Assembly (NCBI GenBank): GCA_017543165.1
Contig: JAFYGL010000529.1
Span: 1 to 5,634, forward strand
Direction: 5' to 3'
Length of the DNA: 5,634 bases
DNA from: Victivallales bacterium
GTDB taxonomy: Bacteria; Verrucomicrobiota; Lentisphaeria; Oligosphaerales; Oligosphaeraceae
Both the position numbers and the translations under genes were made by a program. Under the pieces are notes generated by a model that searched no databases, was not told the DNA's origin, and was given only the letters and a program-made list of their open reading frames with translations. Below, one piece after another: positions 1 to 5,632 of the stretch (position 1 is its first letter; every line of letters starts with the position of its first letter).

Positions 1-378
1 CAGGTCCATGCCGTTGTGTACGCATAGAGAATGCAGATAGGTAGGGTAATGGGATTGGTCGGTATAGCTGTCCCCAATCATCAGGAGGCGCAGTTTTTTT
101 CCTGCGCATTTTTTTGCGGGGAAGATTTCTATTCTGCACTTTGCCTGTGCAACGACGCCATTGTCGTCCATCACCTGCAATTGTGCCTGGTGTTTTCCGA
201 TGTCCTCATCGCCAGGCACAAGGTGCCATCTTTCCGTATCGCAGCGCCCAACTGGGCAACTGAATTTGAATACATAATTTGATGGATTGATGCATGTGAA
301 CACATTTGCGAAATAGATGTTCATCTCTATTCCAGTGCACCCACATACGACAGGTGGCAAAAGCAGGCGTTCCATCAT
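1..378 (-). CDS. SGNH/GDSL hydrolase, N-terminal part (3' end outside window)
   Basis: The minus-strand frame is open from an ATG at 378 to the window edge (126 codons) and has no stop. Residues ~1-88 look like the small beta-sandwich domain that precedes the catalytic domain in many Lentisphaerota SGNH proteins (LLLPPVVCGCTGIEMNIYF, later ERWHLVPGDEDIG). Residues 96-106 read KLRLLMIGDSY, which is SGNH block I with Ser104 of GDS as the expected nucleophile. The later blocks (Gly, Asn, Asp-x-x-His) lie beyond the edge. The family includes carbohydrate esterases and lipases, so deacylation of a glycan fits the neighbours but is inferred. No signal peptide is visible. Two tandem ATGs (378 and 375) could start it, and neither has a Shine-Dalgarno. 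The only AAGAGG lies ~30 nt upstream, overlapping the stop of the preceding gene. An in-frame TAA upstream bounds the frame. The gene follows the prepilin-like gene by 35 bp and is probably cotranscribed with it. Confidence 0.82.
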   Translation of the reverse strand, partial: MMERLLLPPVVCGCTGIEMNIYFANVFTCINPSNYVFKFSCPVGRCDTERWHLVPGDEDIGKHQAQLQVMDDNGVVAQAKCRIEIFPAKKCAGKKLRLLMIGDSYTDQSHYPTYLHSLCVHNGMDL

Positions 379-413
379 ACAGCGTTTAATTGGGGCAATT
401 TAAGATAACCTCT

Positions 414-1175
414 TCAGAGTGTGAAGTTGTAGTTTGATTCAGAGAGCCATGAGCTGTTGATATTCCAGCCATACCAGAAGATCGTGTAATTGAAGATAGC
501 GCCCTTTGAGGCAAAAGGTATCTTGCTTTCATGGATGATTTTAACGGAGCCGTCATACATCACGAAATTGGCGGTGTTGTTGTGCCTTGCGACAATTTTT
601 CTTCCGTTGGCAGAATCGTTGTCAACACTGTCGTAGTTGAAATACTGGCATGTCTTGTATGTTTCTACTTCGCCAATGAGCGCCGTTGCCGAGGGATTTG
701 CGAGCTTGACGACATTGACACCGCCATTGGGCTGCCAGCTGACTTTATGGCCCATCACATACTGCCAATACGACATTGAAATGCTGCGTCCAATCTGGCC
801 GTTTTGCTCCATTGGCATGGACGGGCACATATAGTCGCTTTTTTTGCCATTGCCATCGGTTGCGCCAAGGTATTGGCATTTATCGCCGCCAAGATATGTA
901 AGAAGAACGCTGGGCCTGTCGTATGCTCCCATGAATGAGGCATTGCTGGTATTCCACCCGCCTGGTGTGTTGTATTCGCCGCAGTACCAGTCTTCATTGT
1001 CCATGACATACTGGGTGTTTGCCAATCCCATTTGCTTGAAATTGTTAAGGCAGGAAGTGGCGCGTGCCTTTTCTCTTGCCTTGCTTAATGCAGGCAGCAG
1101 CATTGCCGCTAGAATGGCAATGATCGCTATGACGACAAGCAGCTCAATCAAAGTGAAAGAATGTCTTTTGTTCAT
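414..1175 (-). CDS. prepilin-type N-terminal cleavage/methylation protein with H-x9-DG motif (pseudopilin-like)
   Basis: A 253-residue protein with a classic type IV pilin / type II secretion pseudopilin N-terminus. Short basic leader MNKRHS is followed by F7 and the helix [20 protein letters not shown], with the conserved Glu at +5 (E11). Prepilin peptidase should cut before F7, although the residue before the cut is Ser rather than the usual Gly. The helix continues through [19 protein letters not shown], and the rest is a globular domain. Near the C-terminus H198 is followed after nine residues by D208-G209 (the H-x9-DG motif of the PVC-type family). These proteins occur in large paralogous sets in Lentisphaerota and Planctomycetota, and their exact role is unknown. 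No secretion or pilus assembly gene is nearby, so any partner machinery is encoded elsewhere. The start is supported by GAGGT at 1181-1185, five bases upstream. It lies 52 bp after the DUF4838 gene and 35 bp before the SGNH gene, in an apparent operon. Confidence 0.93.
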   Translation of the reverse strand: MNKRHSFTLIELLVVIAIIAILAAMLLPALSKAREKARATSCLNNFKQMGLANTQYVMDNEDWYCGEYNTPGGWNTSNASFMGAYDRPSVLLTYLGGDKCQYLGATDGNGKKSDYMCPSMPMEQNGQIGRSISMSYWQYVMGHKVSWQPNGGVNVVKLANPSATALIGEVETYKTCQYFNYDSVDNDSANGRKIVARHNNTANFVMYDGSVKIIHESKIPFASKGAIFNYTIFWYGWNINSSWLSESNYNFTL

Positions 1176-1180
1176 AAATT

Positions 1181-1185
1181 ACCTC
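1181..1185 (-). promoter_or_regulatory. ribosome binding site of the prepilin-like gene
   Basis: On the minus strand the bases read TGAGGTAATTT just before the ATG at 1175, so GAGGT sits five bases upstream of the start. This supports the start that gives the complete six-residue basic leader before the pilin helix. Confidence 0.7.
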
Positions 1186-1227
1186 ATGTTCAATTTACCA
1201 CTATAAAAAATGTCCTAATTCAATCAT

Positions 1228-4125
1228 TTACTTCATCTCTGTTACAGACACATTGTCAAACCAGGCCTGTCCCTCGGCAGTCCAGATCCAGAGGCTTAAA
1301 ATGCATTCGGTTTCAGAGGGCAATTCTGCTGGAGTTGTGAAATCGAATGTGCGCTGGTGCCAGTCTGCATCACCTGTAATCCTGACATTTGGGAACGCAA
1401 ACTGCTTTGCCCCAAGCTTCAGGAATGCCCCAGCCCCCAGCCCCTGGGCCAGGCCTCTGGTGCGCAGGAAATAGCTGAGTTTGTATTTGCTGTTGGGCTT
1501 GAGGCCCTGCAGCTTCTGGGAGGCTGCAATGTTCTGGCCTTTCTTGTTTGTAAGGTGAAGTGCCCTGTTGCCTGTCATGAACACCTTGTCATCAAGCACA
1601 TTTGATTCCTTTAGCGAGGAATAGTCGCTGCTCCAAACAAGCCATTCGCCCACATGTGTTGGCAACCATAGCCTGCCGCTGTCAAAATCGGCATCCTTCA
1701 GCAGATTGCTGCTGTTGACAGGCTTTAGATTCATCATTCCCCACTGGTCAATGTCATGGAAGGAGCGTCCAGGGACAGGGCTCCACTGGTAGTTGTCCTC
1801 CGTGATTTGCTTGGCGGCCTCTCCTGTGGCGGCTCTGTGCCTGGCAAAATTCACGGGGAAGCCCTCTGGCTTGATTTCACCCAGGGCATTCTTTGGAATG
1901 GAGATGTTCACATTGTAGCCCTTTTCAGTATTTTTGACAAGAACTTTTGCCATTGCATTCCATGAATAATCTGGATTGCCGCCTTTTTGCCATGCCGAAT
2001 CTGCAACTATGCCTTTGGCATTCACGCCAATGTGGTAATAGCGTTTCCTGTCTCCAGAAGGATTCAAAAGCACTTCGACGCAGGAATCCATGAACACGCC
2101 AATCTTGTCCTTTGTGGTGCAATCCACCTTCAGTTGTCCCATCAGTGGCTCTTCGCAATCGAAGTTAAGTTCCAGGCACTCTGGCTTGTCCACCACAGAA
2201 ACCTTTGTCGTGACCTGGCAGGTGTCTCCATTGTAGGGGCGCAGGCCCACATTGCCAGGCACATTGAATGCCCAGCTGTCGAGCATCTGCCTGTTCTTGT
2301 TGAACTGCTCCATCCTGGCCATGATTGGCCCCAGCATTTCCCTGCGCATAAAGTCAAGTCGTTCAATTGCGCCGTTGTCTCCCGAGGCGGCAAGTTTTGC
2401 CTTGTCGATATGCGCATTCAGTTCCTGAATTTTCTTTTGTGGGAGTATATTGTTCCATAGTTGGAATTCGCTGGGGAGTTTCATTTGCGGGCCGTATGCA
2501 GTATCAACAATTCTCCCTGTGATCTGCTTGCACCAAATGTCTTCCAGTTCATTGAAGAACAATTTCATTTCCTGGGCACCTGCACCAAACATCAATTTGT
2601 AGTGTTCCTCCAGCAGTGCATCCAAGTCGGTATCCATGTCCCAGGCAAGTTTGCCGAACGTATAGTAGTTGAGATAATTGAAGATTTCGTAGTCCGTCTC
2701 GCTTTCCAGGAACACGCCATATACATAGTCCTTGACATACTGCAAATATTTCCCAGTCTCCCTGTGCATCATGGCTGGAATTCCCTTCATTTCGGCTTTG
2801 CTCATGTGCTTGCCAGGATATGTCCAAATGGAAACCTTGCCTTTGAATTTATTTGTCCACTGCTGGAGCAATTTGGCATCCTCTTCCCACTTGGCAGGCG
2901 CGCCCATGCCATTCAGTGCCAGTTGCACAGATACATTTTCTGGCATTGCGCATTCTGGCAGTCGCTTAAGGGGGCCATACGCCATTTGCGTCACAATGCC
3001 ATCGACATGTTCGGCTTTGAGGCGCCTTGCAATATCAGCCGTATATTGCCATACGTGGTTGCTTATTGCTTGCGCCGCCTTTGCATCATTCTGGTAAGCA
3101 CGTTCCCCTGGCGCTATTTTTGCACAGCGCTCGCAACAGCACCAGTACAGCCAGTCTACTGGCATCACGGAAACAAACTCACCATATCCGAAATTGGGAT
3201 TCCAGTTAGGCGTGGAGAGGCGGCGGCTGCTTGCTGGCTTTCCAGTCAGGAATGCCTTTGCGTCCTGGTATATTTCCTCTACCACGCCACTGCTGAAGCA
3301 TATTTGGCCTGGATGCACATGGTCCGCCTCCTTATAGCGGCGGCCATCCTTGGTCAAAGCAAAATATTCAGGGTGGCTATTGCCGAAGCGGACAATCAAG
3401 TCCAGGTAGAACAAGCCATGGCCGAAGGGAATATGCCCGTCCGAATAGCGGTGTCGCAGAAGATTCAGGTTCTTTCCTTCTATTGAACCCAGGTATATCC
3501 TGTCCTTTTCATACCATTTTGATTTTGGGCCGCTGTAATTCGTCCTTCCGATTAGGTCAGGTCTGTCCATTATGTCAATTTCATCAGGCAGTTCAAGTTT
3601 GGAGACGGAGGGAACGATGGTTCCGTATTTCCCTGCAAAATAGAATCTTATGCCGACAAATCGTTCAAGGAAATCATAAACCGCATTGAGACTTCCTCTA
3701 TGCAGCCACATTCCCCAGGGATTTGCCTTGGGGTCTGCCCTTGGCGCATCCAGACCCAGCAGATAGATGTCCTCCCCAATGCGCTTAATGTAAAAGCCTT
3801 CGCTTGCCAGTTTTGAGACATCTAGGCCAGCCGCTCTGGCAAGTGCGCAGTCTCCCAGCACCATTGACGTGACGCCCTGTGAGGGGCGTGTCACAATTGG
3901 AATGTTCTTGCAAGTTGCCTGCGAAAGAAAACGCTGCATCTCTTCTGCCGCAAAGGTCAGCAGAGGTGTCCTGTTTTCCAATACAATTTCAATTTGACTG
4001 GCGCCGACAAGGCGCGATGAAATTTTAATGCGCCTTTCGCCCCTTTCCAGGCTGCTCGCTGAGAGGTTCATTGCCAGTACCAGAATCGCAAACGACAGAA
4101 AAAATGTAAAAATGTGTTTAAACAT
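1228..4125 (-). CDS. secreted DUF4838 multidomain protein, putative glycoside hydrolase with C-terminal carbohydrate-binding modules
   Basis: A 965-residue exported protein. Residues 1-24 (MFKHIFTFFLSFAILVLAMN and on to LSA) form a Sec signal peptide. Residues ~35-185 resemble the N-terminal domain of GH67 alpha-glucuronidases (AAEEMQRFL, then LNAVYDFLERFVGIRFY). Residues ~190-500 match the DUF4838 pattern: HPEYFAL, GQICFSSG, and the cysteine cluster CCCERC at 329-334 after MPVDWLYW, with FLESETDYE at 472-480. A helical region follows. Residues ~645-800 look like a DOMON/CBM9-type beta domain (VEVLLNPSGD, YYHIGVNAKG). Residues ~807-965 look like a CBM4/9-type module, from NLLKDADFDSG to AWFDNVSVTE. 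The likely job is binding and cleaving a polysaccharide outside the cytoplasm; catalytic residues cannot be assigned. The frame is open back to 4260, but the signal peptide and GAAGGAG favour 4125, with 4128 (adjacent ATG) possible. It is the first large gene of the DUF4838-prepilin-SGNH unit. Confidence 0.9.
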   Translation of the reverse strand: MFKHIFTFFLSFAILVLAMNLSASSLERGERRIKISSRLVGASQIEIVLENRTPLLTFAAEEMQRFLSQATCKNIPIVTRPSQGVTSMVLGDCALARAAGLDVSKLASEGFYIKRIGEDIYLLGLDAPRADPKANPWGMWLHRGSLNAVYDFLERFVGIRFYFAGKYGTIVPSVSKLELPDEIDIMDRPDLIGRTNYSGPKSKWYEKDRIYLGSIEGKNLNLLRHRYSDGHIPFGHGLFYLDLIVRFGNSHPEYFALTKDGRRYKEADHVHPGQICFSSGVVEEIYQDAKAFLTGKPASSRRLSTPNWNPNFGYGEFVSVMPVDWLYWCCCERCAKIAPGERAYQNDAKAAQAISNHVWQYTADIARRLKAEHVDGIVTQMAYGPLKRLPECAMPENVSVQLALNGMGAPAKWEEDAKLLQQWTNKFKGKVSIWTYPGKHMSKAEMKGIPAMMHRETGKYLQYVKDYVYGVFLESETDYEIFNYLNYYTFGKLAWDMDTDLDALLEEHYKLMFGAGAQEMKLFFNELEDIWCKQITGRIVDTAYGPQMKLPSEFQLWNNILPQKKIQELNAHIDKAKLAASGDNGAIERLDFMRREMLGPIMARMEQFNKNRQMLDSWAFNVPGNVGLRPYNGDTCQVTTKVSVVDKPECLELNFDCEEPLMGQLKVDCTTKDKIGVFMDSCVEVLLNPSGDRKRYYHIGVNAKGIVADSAWQKGGNPDYSWNAMAKVLVKNTEKGYNVNISIPKNALGEIKPEGFPVNFARHRAATGEAAKQITEDNYQWSPVPGRSFHDIDQWGMMNLKPVNSSNLLKDADFDSGRLWLPTHVGEWLVWSSDYSSLKESNVLDDKVFMTGNRALHLTNKKGQNIAASQKLQGLKPNSKYKLSYFLRTRGLAQGLGAGAFLKLGAKQFAFPNVRITGDADWHQRTFDFTTPAELPSETECILSLWIWTAEGQAWFDNVSVTEMK

Positions 4126-4240
4126 CATTTCTCCTTCTATGGCACGTTGGCGGCATATTGCTATATGCGCAGGTGAGTTTTCCATAAAGCTTTGCGATGT
4201 CATCAATGCCCAGTTCAGTTGCGATATGTGTGTCTTGCAT
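4118..4240 (-). CDS. possible 40-aa small ORF overlapping the DUF4838 start
   Basis: A 40-codon frame begins at an ATG preceded by AAGGAGG (4243-4249 on the minus strand, two bases from the ATG) and ends with TAA at 4120-4118, eight bases inside the DUF4838 gene. The peptide begins MQDTHIATELGIDDIAKLYG and ends in basic CHRRRNDV. Codons in the first two thirds (GCA, GGC, CTG, GAC, ATC) look like those of the neighbouring genes. In-frame sequence remains open for 12 codons upstream of the ATG, to a TAA. I recognise no family; DIAKLYG faintly recalls the first helix of LacI-type DNA-binding domains, but the rest does not continue as one. It could be a leader peptide that couples translation to DUF4838, the tail of a decayed gene, or chance. 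The strong ribosome binding site is the best argument for translation. Confidence 0.3.
   Translation of the reverse strand: MQDTHIATELGIDDIAKLYGKLTCAYSNMPPTCHRRRNDV
4131..4137 (-). promoter_or_regulatory. ribosome binding site that sets the DUF4838 start
   Basis: The minus strand reads GAAGGAG, then AA, then two adjacent ATGs. The second ATG (4125) has five bases of spacing from the GGAG core and the first (4128) only two, so 4125 is preferred. Either choice gives the full signal peptide. Both are better than the longer frame starting at 4260, whose extra 44-45 residues lack signal-peptide character. Confidence 0.75.
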
Positions 4241-4384
4241 GGCCTCCTTGAAAATCGCACCTGGCAACTTTTGTGCTTACCGCCTCCAAAAGGTAAAACC
4301 TGTCAAAAATGCCCATCGTCAGCGGTCATTTCACATTGTTATGTCTCAAGAGGCCATCACAAATGAATTATCAACTCTTTGAAT

Positions 4385-4393
4385 ATTATACCA
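4385..4393 (-). promoter_or_regulatory. extended -10 promoter candidate for the DUF4838 operon
   Basis: The minus strand reads TGGTATAAT, a consensus -10 hexamer with the TGn extension, in an AT-rich stretch. No good -35 is present: TTTCTT lies 16 bases upstream and is weak, which is tolerable for an extended -10. Transcription would start near 4378, giving a leader of ~250 nt before the DUF4838 ATG and ~140 nt before the small ORF. The leader also holds a TTGACA (4303-4308 approximately) without a clear -10. Confidence 0.45.
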
Positions 4394-4461
4394 AAATTTT
4401 CAGTACAAGAAAGATTAAAATTGTATCTTTTATGGTAATTTCGTCTCATTAATTGGATTCT

Positions 4462-4469
4462 AATCTAGC
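4462..4469. repeat. left copy of 8-bp direct repeat (putative target-site duplication)
   Basis: AATCTAGC immediately outside the left end of the hairpin element; the identical octamer is immediately outside the right end. The match stops at eight bases on both sides (T4461 versus G4597, C4470 versus T4606). Confidence 0.7.
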
Positions 4470-4597
4470 CGCTCTGTTCCCCATGGGGGCTGGTTCTCAA
4501 TGGGACTTATGGGACTTATGGGACTTGCCTCTCGTCGCAGATGTCGCATAAGTCCCATAAGTCCCATTGAGAACCTGCCCCCATGGGGAACAGAGCG
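4470..4597. mobile_element. MITE-like 128-bp hairpin element with exact ends and 8-bp flanking duplication
   Basis: Bases 4470-4524 pair with 4543-4597 in inverted orientation at 53 of 55 positions (mismatches at 4491/4576 and 4521/4546), around an 18-base loop. The ends are CGCTCTGTTCCCCATGGGG and its complement, and the arms contain the sub-palindrome CCCCATGGGG and 9-bp repeats of the TTATGGGAC type. AATCTAGC stands directly outside both ends (4462-4469 and 4598-4605) as an exact 8-bp direct repeat, the pattern left by transposition. The element has no coding capacity and would need a transposase supplied in trans. It lies between two co-oriented genes, so its transcript would fold into a very long stem and could slow or end readthrough from the Gfo/Idh-like gene. 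It could instead be a REP/REPIN-type repeat or a structured regulatory RNA; the direct repeats favour insertion. Confidence 0.72.
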
Positions 4598-4605
4598 AAT
4601 CTAGC
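4598..4605. repeat. right copy of 8-bp direct repeat (putative target-site duplication)
   Basis: AATCTAGC in the same orientation as the left copy, directly abutting the terminal G4597 of the hairpin element. Confidence 0.7.
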
Positions 4606-4621
4606 TAATGAGGCGGTGAAT

Positions 4622-4647
4622 ATTCAGAGGAGAAGTTCGCTCTGAAT
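4622..4647. repeat. 8-bp stem hairpin downstream of the Gfo/Idh-like gene
   Basis: ATTCAGAG (4622-4629) pairs with CTCTGAAT (4640-4647) around a 10-base loop. It lies ~50 bases after the stop of the upstream gene. No T-run follows on either strand, so it is not a standard intrinsic terminator; a transcript-end or stability role is possible only. Confidence 0.35.
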
Positions 4648-4696
4648 CATTGCCATTTATGAACAAGGCTCAGGAGCGTTGAGCAAAGAGGCTGCA

Positions 4697-5521
4697 TTAA
4701 ATAGTCATCATCATTGGCAGTGCCTTGAAGCGGCCAGTTGGTGGCAGGCTCATACTTAGGATGGCCAGTTCCGATACGGCGGGATTTGCCACGGGGATTA
4801 TTCGTTCTTTTATATGACCGCCAATGCAGGCATGGAATACAGCTTTTTTTCCGTCCAGGGAGAAATCTGTTTTTATCCAGCCATTCTCGCCTTTGGCTTC
4901 CAATGCCATTCCCAATTTGCTTTCAAGGTCAGCATCCATGATTTGCGCACCTAGCCAGTGGGCTATGTCCGTTACGCGCAATGCCTGGAAGTTGCCTGAT
5001 GGCGTGCTTGTATTTATTACTATTTCGTTCCCCAAACAACCTGTACTGACAATTTCCTTGATTGTTGCCACTGCGGGGATATATCTTAAACTACCCAGGA
5101 CGACCACTGGCGTCTGGTTTCTGTGGCTTGCATTTGAAAATTTGAAAATGCTCTCGAAGTTGCCCTCGTCCAGGCCGCGCAATGCCACTGCGACGCGTTT
5201 GCGAATTGCGCTGTTCAGCAAATCCAGGGCTCCAGGCATATTGGCGTCAATAAAAATCAGCCTTGGCTTTTCCTCTGGCAAAGCGCAGGCCTCGCATTCC
5301 ACTGCGCCAGGTATAATCCTGCCGCAACCATAGCTAATAATGTCAGGCATTTTCTTAATAAACTTTGTTAAAGGACAGTCTTCTCTTATACAAGTGGTCG
5401 TATGAATTTCAATAATTCCCTTTAAAACGAGAATATCTTTGGCACAAGAATTCTCGCGATAATTTACATTTCGTGAATGCTCTTTAGTAAAAGAATTTAT
5501 TAATTTTACTAGCAATTTCAT
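4697..5521 (-). CDS. divergent Gfo/Idh/MocA-like protein with cysteine-rich N-terminus
   Basis: A 274-residue protein. Residues ~88-170 align by eye with the middle of Gfo/Idh/MocA oxidoreductases: IFIDANMPGALDLLNSAIRKRVAVAL, then VVVLGSLRYIPAVATIKEI, then STGCLGNEIVI, equivalent to the usual RF-x-PA ... SGxLGEI. RVTDIAHWLGAQ (182-193) resembles the D-x-x-HW segment of the second domain. Odd points: no GxGxxG dinucleotide-binding loop, the EKP motif is replaced by ALR, and the length is below the usual 330-400. The N-terminus instead has C26, C44, C49, C66, C76 and C79. By hand count the first ~60 codons are ~29% GC and the following 60 ~55%. No Shine-Dalgarno precedes 5521; Met58 (5350) lies near the composition break and is an alternative start giving 217 residues. 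It may be a non-catalytic relative or a rearranged gene. The family link is moderate; the function is unknown. Confidence 0.6.
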   Translation of the reverse strand: MKLLVKLINSFTKEHSRNVNYRENSCAKDILVLKGIIEIHTTTCIREDCPLTKFIKKMPDIISYGCGRIIPGAVECEACALPEEKPRLIFIDANMPGALDLLNSAIRKRVAVALRGLDEGNFESIFKFSNASHRNQTPVVVLGSLRYIPAVATIKEIVSTGCLGNEIVINTSTPSGNFQALRVTDIAHWLGAQIMDADLESKLGMALEAKGENGWIKTDFSLDGKKAVFHACIGGHIKERIIPVANPAVSELAILSMSLPPTGRFKALPMMMTI

Positions 5522-5562
5522 GTTATTTAAAAATGAATTAACATTATTAAATTTGATAATGC

Positions 5563-5632
5563 TTCCATACAGACCTTTTTGGTTTTATCATGTTTTTCAA
5601 AGAGAGTGAAAGCCAAAAAGGCCTATATGGAA
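5563..5632. repeat. 20-bp imperfect inverted repeat upstream of the Gfo/Idh-like gene
   Basis: Bases 5563-5582 pair with 5613-5632 at 18 of 20 positions around a 30-base spacer. Each arm holds a short palindrome, ACCTTTTTGGT (5573-5583) and GCCAAAAAGGC (5612-5622), centred 39 bp apart. This fits paired operator sites for a dimeric regulator of the downstream minus-strand gene, the end of another repeat, or a hairpin. No T-run follows on the minus strand, so a terminator is unlikely there. The window ends two bases beyond the right arm. Confidence 0.45.

Larger units (their letters stand above)
4441..4616. repeat. outer imperfect palindrome interrupted by the hairpin element
   Basis: CTCATTA at 4445-4451 is the complement of TAATGAG at 4606-4612, and flanking bases extend the pairing weakly outward (4441-4444 with 4613-4616, including wobbles). 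If the element plus one AATCTAGC is removed, the joined site is a 15+15 base imperfect palindrome (12 of 15 exact, two more as G-U in RNA) around CT. The original site was therefore probably a small hairpin of its own, function unknown. Confidence 0.5.
4241..4696. other. intergenic region without a large gene
   Basis: Between the Gfo/Idh-like stop and the small ORF no frame on either strand shows a recognisable protein. The stretch holds, from right to left, an 8-bp hairpin, the nested palindrome and hairpin element, an AT-rich segment with the extended -10, and a leader. In that leader TTACC and GGTAA could pair around a GGAGG. Nothing else could be supported. Confidence 0.7.

Noticed and set aside
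31..282. 83-codon plus-strand frame at the left edge
   Set aside because: The opposite strand encodes the SGNH N-terminal domain with the GDS motif, so this frame is its shadow.
844..1206. 120-codon plus-strand frame opposite the prepilin-like gene
   Set aside because: No recognisable features; the minus strand encodes the pilin helix and H-x9-DG motif.
2461..3486. 341-codon open frame on the plus strand
   Set aside because: It lies wholly opposite the DUF4838 gene. Its translation is rich in His, Cys and Phe and shows no family, whereas the minus strand encodes clear domains and a signal peptide.
4126..4260. Longer N-terminus for the DUF4838 protein
   Set aside because: The extra residues do not look like part of the protein and would bury the signal peptide; a good ribosome binding site lies just before 4128/4125.
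4303..4330. TTGACA-based promoter in the leader
   Set aside because: The hexamer is perfect, but no acceptable -10 lies 16-18 bases downstream.
4498..4569. CRISPR-like array
   Set aside because: The repeats are 9-bp tandem units without spacers and form part of a hairpin.
4470..4597. Intrinsic terminator for the Gfo/Idh-like gene
   Set aside because: The stem is far longer than a terminator and no T-run follows on the minus strand. A blocking effect on transcription is still possible, but the flanking direct repeats fit an inserted element better.
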